Below are positions 13,368 through 25,194 of a stretch of 64,000 nucleotides of DNA, in pieces. The notes beneath the pieces are model-generated. The model searched no databases. It was not told where the DNA came from and saw only the letters and a list, made by a program, of their open reading frames with translations. The stretch's first letter is position 1; each line of letters opens with the position of its first letter. This DNA comes from Streblospio benedicti. Taxonomy: Eukaryota; Annelida; Polychaeta; Spionida; Spionidae. Location of the stretch: positions 24,852,611 to 24,916,610 of the forward strand of contig CM032664.1 in the NCBI GenBank assembly GCA_019095985.1, in the 5' to 3' direction. Position numbers and translations under genes: made by a program.

Positions 13368-16136
13368 TTACAATATGTTAATTTGTTTTCTCTCCTTAGC
13401 AGGCATAGAAAGATTGTTTTCATTTGGATTTACTTCTAGATTGTGGTAGAACCAGATGGTTTTACTACAAACAGCAGGTCGTTCTGAATTCAAATCATTG
13501 TCTTCATGCTCCTGAAGAACTCTACGACTTTCAATTGACATTGTCCTTTTCAAATTGAAGTCGCATTGATTACCTTTTTGATTCAATGATTTATTTCTAT
13601 GGCAGCATTTAGGTTTAGTTATCTTTCTAATGTCGTTTTGTCCACACTTTGTATCAACATCATCATCCTGCTCCAGCTCAAGTATCCGTGAGTGTTTACT
13701 TGGCTTGCGCGTATACTTTTCAAATTTCTCTTTAGGCCCCTTCTTCAAAAGGGATATATTGTCAGTGTCCAAAGAAAATTTTGGAGTAATATATGAAGGG
13801 AGTGTGAATTTTGACCGCTGTAGGCTTTCTATTGATTCCATCCCTTCATTCCAAGGGAAATGCGCCTGCAATAGCTTGTCTTTCTCCGATTGAGTTCTAC
13901 AAGTATTTCCCTTGGAATTTGAGCTGAGATGTTCAACAGCCGGATTGTTTGTAGTATCAGCTCCATTCATCTGACTTTGACATGCAGTTTGGCAATGATG
14001 ACCTAAAAAAGATATACTACCTTCTTCTATATCCCCTTTTCTTTCACCTAAAATGACTTTCTTAGGCGTATTAGTGCTCGTATTACCTGTTGCTTCAACT
14101 GCATCATCATTTGGCTCATGTTTAGAAAGATTCATTTCATAACTATTTTCTACTTTTACACAGATTTTTGTCGAATCATAACCATTCTCTTTTAATCGTG
14201 GTTCTATATTCTTTGCGGCTTTATGGGAAGAAAAATTGTGTTGATCTGGCCACATACTGCAGGGTTCTTGTCTTTGATGATAGATTCTAGGTTCCTCACT
14301 TTTACGTGACTTTGCTTCAATCTGTGTGGTTTTCTTTCTGATGTCCTTTGACAGAGCTGATTGAGCCTGCCCTTTTGTAGATTCTAATGGAGTAATTATT
14401 GTATTTTCAACTTTGTTGCAATTGCTTATAGATGATTTAGGCGACTTCTCAAGATTATTGGTAGTTTTAGTTGACTTTGTTTGGGTTTCTTGCGAAGATT
14501 TCCTGTTTGTATCCTTTGAGGTTTCAAGCGTTGACTGTTTATCTAAAGTTCGTGGTGGATTAGTGGTTGAATCTTTTGTAGAAACCTGTAAACGTTTATT
14601 TACTGACAGTGAGGTAAGTTCCGACATGATGTCACCTATGGATTTTATTGAACCAAATAATTCATTTAATGGTGGGTTGTCATTTAATTTATTCCATGTT
14701 TCATTAACAGATGGCTCCTTTTCTTTTCTTGCAGTTGAATCGTCTTCTGGCTTATCTAGGTTTTCCATTTCATTCAATAGTTTTGTTTCACATAATTTCA
14801 GAGACTCTAGAGTCGGTGCATTCGATACAGCACGTGTTTTCTTTCTTTTCTTTCTTTTCCTTCGGGTACGATTTGTTGGTTGTGAAAGTGTTGCATTTTC
14901 ACTAAACTGACTCGTTTTAATCATGCTGTCGCCTTTATTTACATAATACAAAGCATTGTTGTTTTCGTATGACATGATTGGATGCTCTAAATTTTCATTT
15001 GGTTTTTCACCAGACGTTTTTGATACTGTATTGACTTGAGTTGTAGGTGATGATTTAATTGCTTGTTGTGGATATCCACATTTATGTTTGTTTGGTGATA
15101 ATTGTTGTTGCTCACAAAACGTGTTTTTTACACGTGAGTTTAGGTTTTTTGATGGTTCATTATGCGCAATATTATTTCTTGAAGCTAAAGCTGATACTGT
15201 ATTTGAGACTGGTGTCTTTTCATCTCGTTTCTTATTAATTGGAGGTGAGCCATTTGCTGTATCTGTAACAATCCCACTGGAGAATTCACGTGGCTTAAGT
15301 ATTGCCTGAAATGAAGCGTGTTTCTTTGCAATGTTATCATCTAACCCTTTCATTTCAGGTGGAATCATTTCAGGTGGGAATCCGTAATCATTTATAACAC
15401 ACCTAAGATTCTTGTGGATTTCTAAGCCTTGTTCCACGTGAACAGTTGTTTTCTTCAGAATTTCTAGTATATCTTCTTTTGATTTAGCAGATTTTAGTTG
15501 TGACTTTTCATATTCCTGACTCCGGATACTTTCATTTAGTTCTTCCAAACTATCTTGCAAAAGAACATCTGTCTCATGCAATTGCAAAGCGGACGGAGGA
15601 GTTGGGAGTGATATTTTTTGTTTACTGCATTGCAAACTGGCCGTTGATGAGGGGTTGCACAGTGTTGTTGGGTCCTTGATGCTATGCTCACCAGCAGTTG
15701 TCTGCTGGCTACTTTGGGCATTGGTGTTGGGACTTAAAGGTGATGTTTTTTCTTTGTTAACATTACCTTTGACTTGATGAGATACTAGTTCTCCACAACA
15801 TTTTTCGATTAAATGATCACCTGTCTTATGGACATTTGACTTTGTAATCGGCTTGTGGAATTTTGCAGAATCGGAAGACTTTGATTGTGCAACGTGTGTT
15901 GCACCCACTTCATGCTCCAATTTGATTTGACAAGAACTTTGCAATTTTCCAAGGGATGCATGATTTTTTCCATCTCTAGCACATGCCTCGCTTGAATCGG
16001 GTTTGTTATTTGTAACTGAATGAATCAAATCAGTTTTTGAACTTGACACTTTAACTTGAGACTCCTTTGAAATACCGACATTATCAGGAACCTCTGGTTT
16101 GGGAGTCTTGTCTTTTTTGCACAACCGATTTCCCAT
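13368..16136 (-). CDS. large single-exon basic protein with N-myristoylation-type start, function unknown
   Basis: An uninterrupted 922-residue frame. I place the start at the inner Met (16136) because MGNRLCKKDK is a classic myristoylation/palmitoylation N terminus (Gly2, Cys6, then basic residues), suggesting a membrane-tethered protein. Just upstream (16149) lies a good splice acceptor, tattttcatttcag, so the 5' UTR, or a longer N terminus, lies in an earlier exon. The protein is rich in Ser, Thr, Asn, Lys and Gln and looks mostly disordered. Visible segments: a helical, Leu/Glu-rich stretch around residues 190-275 (LLQDSLEELNESIRSQEYEK, then FPPEMIPPEMKGLDDNIAKK), a basic cluster RTRRKRKKRKKTR near residue 430, and a predicted helix around 445-520 (LETKLLNEMENL type, then LFGSIKSIGDIMSELTSL). 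The C terminus has CCHRNKSLNQKGNQC. I do not recognise a family. Length with no stop makes chance very unlikely. Confidence 0.75.
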   Translation of the reverse strand: MGNRLCKKDKTPKPEVPDNVGISKESQVKVSSSKTDLIHSVTNNKPDSSEACARDGKNHASLGKLQSSCQIKLEHEVGATHVAQSKSSDSAKFHKPITKSNVHKTGDHLIEKCCGELVSHQVKGNVNKEKTSPLSPNTNAQSSQQTTAGEHSIKDPTTLCNPSSTASLQCSKQKISLPTPPSALQLHETDVLLQDSLEELNESIRSQEYEKSQLKSAKSKEDILEILKKTTVHVEQGLEIHKNLRCVINDYGFPPEMIPPEMKGLDDNIAKKHASFQAILKPREFSSGIVTDTANGSPPINKKRDEKTPVSNTVSALASRNNIAHNEPSKNLNSRVKNTFCEQQQLSPNKHKCGYPQQAIKSSPTTQVNTVSKTSGEKPNENLEHPIMSYENNNALYYVNKGDSMIKTSQFSENATLSQPTNRTRRKRKKRKKTRAVSNAPTLESLKLCETKLLNEMENLDKPEDDSTARKEKEPSVNETWNKLNDNPPLNELFGSIKSIGDIMSELTSLSVNKRLQVSTKDSTTNPPRTLDKQSTLETSKDTNRKSSQETQTKSTKTTNNLEKSPKSSISNCNKVENTIITPLESTKGQAQSALSKDIRKKTTQIEAKSRKSEEPRIYHQRQEPCSMWPDQHNFSSHKAAKNIEPRLKENGYDSTKICVKVENSYEMNLSKHEPNDDAVEATGNTSTNTPKKVILGERKGDIEEGSISFLGHHCQTACQSQMNGADTTNNPAVEHLSSNSKGNTCRTQSEKDKLLQAHFPWNEGMESIESLQRSKFTLPSYITPKFSLDTDNISLLKKGPKEKFEKYTRKPSKHSRILELEQDDDVDTKCGQNDIRKITKPKCCHRNKSLNQKGNQCDFNLKRTMSIESRRVLQEHEDNDLNSERPAVCSKTIWFYHNLEVNPNENNLSMPAKERKQINIL

Positions 16137-16381
16137 TGTTACAAACACCTGAAATGAAAATATTTTGTACGAAGATTTATAAGTAATATTGTATCAAAAT
16201 GTTATAATGAAGACATTTTGTAAGAACATTTATAAGTAGTATTGTATCAAAGTGTTATATTGTTTGTGATAAACTTGGACTTTTAATGCACGGAAAATAG
16301 GTACGCACACCTGAAATTAATATGGTTTATATTCAAATGATATTGTACAAAATTGTTCATAATCAATTCTTTATACTTACA

Positions 16382-16538
16382 TGCACATGTATACATACAC
16401 ATTTGTATGAAGCGCTTACCTTCTTAAACAAAATGAATGTAAGAAAGAGACACATGTGCTGAGTAAGGACCCTAAAATAATTGAAACACTGACCACGGGG
16501 TATACTCATGATACCTATGGTGAAGTCTAGGTGGTATC
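16382..16538 (-). CDS. candidate upstream exon of the 922-residue protein gene
   Basis: On the minus strand a strong acceptor (ttttattttattgatttcag) ends at 16539, and two donors follow: aagaag|gtaagc near 16420 and gcat|gtaagtata near 16381. Joined through the first donor to the acceptor at 16149, the frame stays open (MSIPRGQCFNYF...FILFKK then VFVTMGNRLCKK). The exon could be a 5' UTR exon or code an alternative N terminus with a hydrophobic stretch. Signals are good, but there is no homology support. Confidence 0.35.
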
Positions 16539-18263
16539 TGAAATCAATAAAATAAAACAAGTTAGTTAGATTTTTATCGTTTTATAATTTCATAATTTGT
16601 GAAATCACAGCAGGGGCACAACACTATATAACAGAATCAGCGCCAGTGGAAAATAAAATTTTGATGATACCAACGATCTACCGATATGTTAATTAAGTCG
16701 TATTTAGAGATGCATTAGATGCATTTTTATTGTTTTTACTGTTTGCTTTTTTACTGTAACTAATTTATGCTCGTCTAATTAATAAGGCCAACCACGTTGG
16801 ACGTGTTAAGTCATCGCACGTACGGCGTAAGAAACCAGTGTGCTTGAAATGAAATAGACTGTTGCACTGTTATCTCGCTCTGCTTCGCTCTACGAGAAAG
16901 ACTTGCTTTGCAACTGTAATTCTTATTATTTGTACCGATAATTTATTGCTTCCTGCAATTCGTTAAAAATAAAAAAAAGGACAACATAATATTGCATACA
17001 GTTTTTTTTTTTTTTTTTAAACATATGTCTGCTTGACATATGTCTATTCAGAATCTTAATACCATCTACCAAGGCAAATAAAAAAAACGAAAAATTGAAA
17101 TTGAAATTGAGAACATGTCTTGACAGCATTAACTCAAGACTCATGACGACTGGTCAAGACCAACTATTACTATTTATTCATGTTTATTTCAGACTCATTC
17201 ATAATACAATAAATATATACAGCGGCCCATAGAATGTTTTAAGAAAAATTAAAAACAAATTAATACAATTTAACGGTAATGTATTTGACTAGAAAAAAAG
17301 AAAAGAAAATTACATAAAGTATAAATTAAAAAATAACTACTAAATCAGCATTCGATTCATCACCAATCTCTTACCCTTCATTTCTGTACACTATGTCAAG
17401 GCTACATCTTCATTTTTAGATATTAGTTGCTCTTTAATCTTCTAAAGTAATTGAAAGGGAAATTTACAAAATATTTGTTTTATTTACATACAAATAGATA
17501 CGGCTGATTCAACGACGTACGCACGTCGTGTTTTTGAGCGTTTACTACCCGACGTAAGCAAATACGTCATACGTATTTTCATATTCTGAAATAAAAAGGG
17601 ACTACCGTTAAACCAGACTAAACTCAACTGGATTATGGACCGACATGTCTTGACGTCGTAATTTATGCTTTGAAAATTGCGAATACATTTTGAACGACAC
17701 AGTCAAGAAAACTTTTAGACTTCAGCAATTCATTACATACAACACAGATAATATTATTTTTTTTTCGTCCCATAAAAATAAAATAAACCATCATATTTAG
17801 TATATTTAATTTATGTTGAACCAATGACATCGTTGCAAATCCTAAAAGTCTACACAATTTAAGGCGACGATAATGTATTTAAAAACACCAAACAGACAAA
17901 GATATCTCTGTTATTACATTGTCGTAAAACAATATATAAAAAATAATCTGCAGTAAATCGATTCTATTCATATCCATAAGTCTATGTAATTGTTTAACTA
18001 AATAGTTTAATTCGACCATTAATCACATGCATCGCCATATCTAACACTCAGCGTTCGGACGTTAGCTGTCAAATGCATTTTTACACGATTTTGTCCAAAT
18101 CGGACTCATTGCTATATATTTTATTATTTATTATGGTGAAAAATAAGAAACTAGGCAGTCTTCATTTGTTTTTAATGTGAAAACGTTCGGATGAATATCA
18201 TATGAGCTACTAAAAGGCTTATTGTTTTACGTACGCAATGGAAAACTCGAATCGACTTATTTT

Positions 18264-18720
18264 TCACGCCATTTTCTGGTCGGACGCGACGACGTACCAT
18301 GATCCACAGACAGCTACATTCTCGTAAAAACACCTATTTGAAATACATCTCGCTGTGGAACTTCCGACCGAAGATTCATAACGTCCTCTTTCAGCGACAT
18401 CTTCAGATTTCTTTGGTTGAAAAAAAGGGGGCGCTTGCCCCGTCCGCACCAACCCCTGGATCTGGATGAGTGTTGTATTTGTGGTCTGACAGAACAGGTT
18501 GCATGAATCCATCACAGCTGCCATGCACATGATCCAGCAGAAAGCATTTGTGTTCCTTGCATTAACGCCAGCGGAGTGCAGGCTCGTGATTAGGTGAAGA
18601 AAAGAAGCTTTTCTTAATGAGATCTGCATGACAAAATGCCACTTATGAAGATGTGCAGCCAGTATCAGAACGAATGCTGAAGGAGTTAATTCATCAAGTA
18701 AGACGATTACTGCTGCTGTG
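18264..18720 (-). other. weak exon candidate with hydrophobic segments
   Basis: A minus-strand acceptor (tttgcttttattttcacag) precedes an open frame with hydrophobic stretches (LDELTPSAFVLILAAHLH, then AFCWIMCMAAVMDSCNLFCQ). The frame runs into a GATCCAGG-type dispersed repeat at about 18410-18465, so its end is not gene sequence. Not recognised; it may be a chance frame or part of an upstream non-coding exon. Confidence 0.2.
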
Positions 18721-19329
18721 AAAATAAAAGCAAAGATAAGCAGGTTTCTATATGTTGTAGGCCTATCAAAAGAGTTATTACTGCGTGCTTAATCTAAAAC
18801 AGACAAACAAAATAAACAAAATAAAACAAAACGACAAACAACATCTCATGTGTGTGTAGAGATAAACCTAAAAATAGTTTCAAGGCGGTTTGGCATCTCC
18901 GCGAGCCCCCGTGCAAACGAAACCCATGAAATCCTGTGGATGAGAACACCCCCTCTCAATTTCCAGGAAACCTGGATCTGCCAGAGAAGGTGTCATTTTA
19001 TTACACAACACGCCCCACCCCCACTTACACTCACACCCGCCGTCCCACCCCCAGGCTTCCATAATCAACACGTTGAGGAATCGCTCGACTGCAGATGGAT
19101 CCATGTTGCAACATTTTGAGAGGTCTTATCAATTTACAAGACACGGTAATTGCAAAATCATTGGCGATGGCTTTGTGCACGGCATAAACAACGAATGCCG
19201 AACGTATCACCTTCTACATGACAACCAAGTGATTAATAGATACGCCGGGAAAGAGCAACAAACACCACCCCAAACTGAACATTGCCCGCGTATAAAAGCT
19301 GTACCCAAACACGACTAATCAAAACAAAC

Positions 19330-19700
19330 ACTGATTGCTTCCGTTCTTCGCCGATTCGACGTGAGCGGCGAACAACTCAATCGAGTGTTGTTTGGCGTCT
19401 TGTGTCAGTTGTGCAGGCGGCATTCGATTTGTCAGCGACAATAAAGGTGTGAGCCTGTTGTAAACACAAACAACCGATGCGGCAGCTGGCTAAACGGATC
19501 AGATAGCCGCGATTGCTTCCAGGAACACCCCGTGATGGCTTCCTTGTGGTATCCAGTGGGTGTTGATTGTTTAACCGACTACAAATTGAATGCGGGGCCC
19601 CGCGGTCGGGCGTTCTTTCGAAACGGAAACGAGTCAAATTGAGAAGGACGGTGAGACGGCGGGAAGCGGAACGTGATTAGCAGACGAGTTTTGTGACACG
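19330..19700. promoter_or_regulatory. CpG-richer island, possible promoter region
   Basis: Between AT-rich flanks this stretch has many CG dinucleotides (for example cgccgattcgacgtgagcgg, and gcggggccccgcggtcgggc). It lies upstream of the minus-strand 922-residue gene and its candidate exons. No coding frame here looks real. Proposed only on base composition. Confidence 0.2.
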
Positions 19701-21429
19701 TGTTTTTGAACGTGGATCTTTTTGTTTGTGCAGGTTTGACGAGTCCTTCACCGCGGATTTGTCTTATAATGCGTTATGTGCAGTTTCAGGGCCCCATTTG
19801 CCAAACACCAGTAGGCCTATCTGCCAGTGTTCAATTTCTGTTTGGGTCGTGAGTTTAAGTCCTGGTTTGCTTATACACCGGCGTAATGTCATCGTTAGAG
19901 GGGAAACTAACATATATATTCAGTTGCAATGGTATCTGTGATAGTCGTCAACTGTGTACATGCCATGCATTAGGTTAAAATGAAGCGTATATATGTACGA
20001 GTATAGCGGAACCTGTATTCTGTGTTCTGTATTTAGTGGGCACCTTTGAGAGAATTGAAAAGTGTCAACGTAAGACAGGTGTCCTTAAACGAGAGGCTCA
20101 TTTGATAGGTGTTCTGAATTGGAAGGTGTCCAGATGGACAATTTCCACTTTGATTTGGATAGACTGAACCCGGACCAACACAACATACATGTATTACGCT
20201 CATTATGTTTGCATATATTAGTAGTCTACAAGGCATTTAAACAAGTAAATTGCAAATTTGTGTATATGGTCTTGCGCTACTGATAGTGAACTATAATAGG
20301 TCTTCATGCAACGTGGATACAGCTAAGATTATATCAATGAGACAGATATATAGTACTGAAATTTAAAGCTTATTTGCATCTATTACTTAGAGCACCAGCA
20401 TCTATGAAGTAATCGTACCCTTCTTCTAGCCATCATCATTTTCCAATTGTACTCCCTACATTGACTGAAATGGACCATTCATAAGAGACAATAAGAGTAA
20501 TTAGCATTCATGACAGAGTGTAGTCATTTGACATGTTTGGGGTTATTTAGTGATATGGAGCCATTAGAGCTATTTAGTGATGCTATGCCCTGTACCATGA
20601 AATGTATTTAACGCATACAATGCTCATGAAGGGGGCATTTAACAGCCAATAAACCCTTTGAGTATACTGCCCACGCTGTAACGTATTGGGAAATTAGATG
20701 AGTACAATTCTACACACTGTAGTGAATGTATTGTGTGTCCGCGAGGAGATCTACGCAGCTCACGTATTTGGTAAGGCATTCGTGACCATGATTATATGTT
20801 GTGATGGTAACGTATTTTTTTGACACAACCTGAGTATCTAATACAGATGTCAAGATGGGCCCCTAATTCAAATTTTCATTTGTTACTTCTATATCCCAAA
20901 GTGAAATCGTATTCGAATATACAAATATTGATAAAAAAAAGCAATAAAGAGAAAGAAACACAGTCAATGGAGGTATCTTTAGTTTCAAACTAGGATCAGA
21001 CATTCTCGATAATTAAAGTCTGTCAGTCATGCTATTGTAGTTGTTGTTTATATTATCCTACTGCCTCGTGTTAAATCAGAAGACATTGTATTGTTTCGAT
21101 GCAGAATAATCCTTTCGCCCATGTAGCAATTTTCCTCTGCCACCATATCGTAGAAATTGTCTGTGAAAAGCTTTTGCGAGTGGGAGTTTGCATTAACAAT
21201 GCAGTGGCACTCGTACGTCGAAAGCAGGACCTCAATCACTTATAACTATTTGTTTTAGATTCTTTTAATGGAACAGCAGAGATCTTGATACAAAGGAATT
21301 ACGCAGCATATTTATCAATTGGCCCTAACTGCAAATGGTACGTGCTGCAAATATGATTTAATTATATATGATTTTCTATACAATTTTCAAACTTTACGCT
21401 CAAGATATCACAAACATTTTCTCGAAACC

Positions 21430-21640
21430 CATCCCACCCCCACATCTACCACTACTAGATCCAGGCTTTAAGGGGAAACGGGGGTGGGGGTAGGGTGGGG
21501 GTGGGGGCTCATTTAAGGCATCTCATGTGTTTCCTACGCGCGATCGAAAGGGGACATGCCCAAAACTCCTTGAAAATCAAAAATTTTGGTGGGAAAAGGG
21601 TGGACACGCGTCCCCCGCGCCCCTGGACCTGCCTATAGCT
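21430..21640 (+). mobile_element. GATCCAGG-type dispersed repeat
   Basis: Begins ctagatccagg and ends cccctggacctgcc, with G-rich then C-rich stretches and an aattttggtgggaaaagggt core. Similar blocks with the same ends lie at 12690-12780, 18410-18465, 30410-30592, 36520-36850 and 39303-39472. The inverted ends suggest a MITE-like family. Confidence 0.5.
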
Positions 21641-22317
21641 ACGTAAAGCACACGCAATTACCCGAGCCTGTCACAGTACCGATATCACCTGAGTATAACG
21701 ATAATAGGTGTAACCGCACGAGAGGCGGCACCCTCACCGCGCACCTGCCGAGATCAAAGCCAGGAGCCAACCGAGCGCGTAATGAGCCTTGTCGGCACTT
21801 GCCAAGCGGCGCACGGGGACGTAATGGAATTAGCCAGACGTCATCACTCGCGGAGGGCCCTACAGGGGATCAGTCGCGTCTCTTTGTGTATATTTTTCAA
21901 CAAGACATGCCAAAATGCCTCGAGTCCGAAAATATATCTTCGTCAATGTGTCACTTTAATAGATAAAAAGTGGTCTTAGGGAATGGTCGTGTTGGCGTGT
22001 CTTTTTTTTTAATCTCATGTAGGGTCCTGGTCGGAGCGGACGAACGCAGGGCGCACACGCTGAGTTGGGGCTATTTCGTTACGTTTGTATATTGACCACT
22101 GGTCCTGCAGTTTATTGAGCAGCTGGCAGGAGAGGGTGAGATTACGTGCCACGGGGTCCATGTCTTCGCGTGTTGGGGCTTTGGAGCCGTGCTGTGCGTC
22201 TTTAAGTAGGAATGTCTACTGGATTTCTCTTTCTATGCACGAAGAGGGATTTTGTAGACTGTTGGGATCGGGACATTGCAGGAAGAGAATCTCTGTTGTT
22301 TAGTTATCAGGCTGTTA

Positions 22318-22324
22318 TAGTAGT

Positions 22325-22394
<70 letters not shown>

Positions 22395-22485
22395 GCGGCG
22401 GCGGCGGCGACGGCGGCGGCAGTAGCAGCAGCAGCGCCGGCGGCAGCAACAACAACAATAGCAGCAGCAGCAGCAGCACCAGCAG

Positions 22486-22533
<48 letters not shown>

Positions 22534-22552
22534 CAACAGCAACAACAACACC
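22318..22552. repeat. (GCA)n/(GCG)n compound trinucleotide tract
   Basis: Two long runs of GCA/CAG units separated by a GGC-rich stretch (22391-22445) and ending in CAA units. Read in frame it gives poly-Ala or poly-Leu, but there is no supporting exon structure, so it is treated as a microsatellite and not as a gene. Confidence 0.9.
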
Positions 22553-23274
22553 ATCCCTAATAGCAACACCACCAGCAATATTGTTTCTACTTCCACCTCA
22601 GCTCCAACCAAATGAATAAGCAAAGTGACCAATAATTGCTCCATTGCATGTTGCGTTGTACGGACGTACATATATATTCTTTATTCACAGAGCTGCTAGT
22701 AAGAAGCAAGTTAGATAAATGCCCCAGATTGGCTGGCAGATGTGTCAAAGGTGACATATTGGCAGCCTCAGGACGTAATGCAGTGTGTAGAAACATGGAA
22801 TTGGTCTTCTGATGCGCTTTGATTCCGTTGGAGTGTAGAATAACTAACAGCTTTTTCTGTCTGTCTCTTTGCAATAAATAGACGAGTTTAATTGTAATTG
22901 AACGACCATTGCATTTCTATGCTGTGGGTTTTAGTCTTGTTCTGTGTCTGCAGACTAGATTTGGAATTTAAAACTTGAAGACCAATTTGATTTATGATAT
23001 CTAAAAATTATGCCAACGTTTCAACACAAAAGTGTTCCTTACAGGGAAATACAAAGGTCTTTTCCCAATTAATCAAAATATAGCCCCTGCATTTCTTATT
23101 CTAATAACTTTGCATGTTTGTATACCACTGTAATTTTAGCCTATGTTAGCCTATGTTATTAAAGATGATGATGCTTGAACGTTGAAATGTTCCTTCCGTG
23201 ACAAATTCCTAAGAAATTAAAGGCAAGAGTCCCAAATGTAGAAGCCAAGTCAGTCATGTTATCAAAGCCATTGT

Positions 23275-23415
23275 TAAGAAAGAGGGATGTGGGATTTCAG
23301 GAAAGTGTGATATGGGAAAGACGCATTAAAATTTGTGGGATGTATGGAAAAAGCCAAAAAATAGGAATGTGGGAAATAAGGCAAAAATGGGGATGTGGGA
23401 TTTGTTGACTCCTTG
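23275..23415 (+). repeat. GTGGGA-type dispersed repeat, copy 3
   Basis: Reads gatgtgggatttcagg, then several gtgggaaa..gccaaaaa submotifs, ending gatgtgggatttgttgact. Same family as 8220-8412 (opposite orientation). Confidence 0.65.
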
Positions 23416-24189
23416 TAACCCTGGAGCATTTAGACTTCTAGCGCCTCAAAATAAATTTAGAAGACGGATGGACGTTCGTGATTGTCAGACGTAGACTTTT
23501 ACCGCGTTGACTCAGTTTGAAACTTGAATTATATGCTCCAGACCGAAAGTCATTGGTGCATGGTAAGAAGTGGGAGAAGAATTTAATCTAGAATGACGCA
23601 TGTATTGTACGAATTCTAATACGTTGTGATGTATTGGGTGACGGCGAACATAGTACATTCGATGAGTAATGGCCTTTAATATTGTATCCATGAAACCGGA
23701 AGTGACAAAGCCGGAAATGACTTTAGTCACGTGGGCATTGAAGTGTGTACCGCAACAATGACAAATACGGACTCCTGGATTAGAATACAGAACAGCTTCG
23801 GCATGGGGGCTATCTCGCAATTAAGTACTCTTTTTCATTCTTCTATTTACTATGTGGAATTAAAAAAATGTCTCCATTACAAGGATATATCATCTATGCA
23901 AACATTTCCACTAACACCACCACTGTTCCTAATTAGATAAATAGAGAGGTTTGACTGTATTCGATATAGTTACTCTCAATAAATGAGTGCTCAGAATTAC
24001 TCACGCCAATGTTGTGAGTGATCTCACAAAGTGCAGCTTATAACCCCATTGTCATATACATCTCAATTTGGACAATTTTGCAATTGGATGCTGAGTCATG
24101 TCTGAAGCTTGATAAAGTACAGGGTACGATAAAATGTCACTTGTTTTTCATTTTCATTAGGCAAAAAAGGAAGTTGGGTTCTCAATATA

Positions 24190-24385
24190 CAGTAGAACCT
24201 CCAATGAAGACCACAGTTACCGTAAGTTACGGAGAAAGCATCTCAATAGTAAGACATAATCTTGCAGTACCAGGCTTCATAAAGAGACCATTCTAAACTT
24301 GCATAAAGGGACCACCTCTCTATTAAGACGAAATGCAGTGGGACCTCCAGGTGGTCTTGATAAAGAGGTTCTAATGTACTTGTCA
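24190..24385. mobile_element. pogo/Tigger-type MITE, best copy
   Basis: Left end acagtagaacctccaatgaa; right end gataaagaggttctaatgta; so the ends are inverted CAGTAGAACCTC. Inside are repeated ctctattaagac and aaagagacca words. This TIR and internal layout are known from pogo-like MITEs of invertebrates. Fragments of the family recur across the window. Confidence 0.6.
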
Positions 24386-24965
24386 TCCATTAGAGTGTAA
24401 GTTCGTGTTGAAAGCTGATAAGCTTACAAAAATATTTTCGAAAACTGTATCTGTCATATGACTTATCGCCCATTTCAACTAATTCATCGAAATCTAAAAA
24501 ACCGTTCCATCTTGTCATAACTCACAACTGAATCTGCTGCATTGGTGGATAATTTTGTACACAAGTCAGTGCTATTAATATTGCCCATATCCATGTATTC
24601 AATATGTAAATAGTACCCACGAGGGTGGCTTAATAAGTGAGATGGATTAAGGTGGGATCAGGCGGGGTTAATGTGTAGCTCGTACTGATTCATCAGACGT
24701 CAAGCGGAAACCGTTTGGTGTTGTAGGTCAACTAGGTGTACGTGGAGTTCACCCTGGAACCAGAGACAATTAGATAATAGGCCACGTCACAACATTGAGC
24801 GTATGGGTGAGTGGGGGTACTTGTGATTCATAATCGAGACGCTATCAATAGAATATAAATGGTTTTATTTATCTATAACAGATACTGCGTATTAAAAGCG
24901 AAAAACTGCACTTCAGTATGAGCGGCTACAGGTACTTAGTACACAAGTCCAGCTCTTTCATTTAT

Positions 24966-25194
24966 TGTTTGCTAATAGAAATATTAGTGTACAATTGGAG
25001 TACCATATTACGCCACTATGTGATGAGTCTGGATCAAACAGACTCTGTGATGGCGTAGAAGAGGAAATGATTTAGTCTCTATCAATGTTTGTCTAAAACG
25101 ATTCCCCCACAATGCATTGTAAACCACGTGAAAAGTCACGTGATTTTGTTTGTTTGTCTAAAAATACCCATAATTCATAGATAAAAAAACTCAT
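24966..25194 (-). mobile_element. 225-bp dispersed repeat (GCGGCCGAATATGGTAC family), copy 1
   Basis: Reverse complement of the repeats at 27141 and 28601: shared landmarks include ctatgaattatggg, aagtcacgtgatttt, cgagactaattta-type core, and tttctaatggaaat-type end. No coding capacity. Confidence 0.7.

Larger units (their letters stand above)
16539..22317. other. gene-poor DNA upstream of the minus-strand gene
   Basis: Very AT-rich from 16560 to 18250, with a 19-base T run near 17001. Weak features inside (18264-18720, 19330-19700) are listed separately. A short minus-strand frame at 17663-17857 (NNIICVVCNELLKSKSFLDC) is unrecognised. A pogo-type repeat fragment lies at 20005-20110 and a GATCCAGG-type repeat at 21430-21640. 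Confidence 0.4.
22553..24965. other. intergenic DNA with two dispersed repeats
   Basis: Contains a GTGGGA-type repeat (23275-23415) and a pogo-type MITE (24190-24385), both listed. No frame here has recognisable coding content. Confidence 0.45.

Noticed and set aside
14413-14910. Plus-strand 165-residue frame
   Set aside because: Lies opposite the 922-residue minus frame and is Ser/Phe/Val-rich as expected from antisense of Lys/Asn/Glu codons.
22212-22671. Long poly-Ala (plus) and poly-Leu (minus) reading frames
   Set aside because: Produced by the (GCA)n/(GCG)n tract; no splice signals, no homologous domain.
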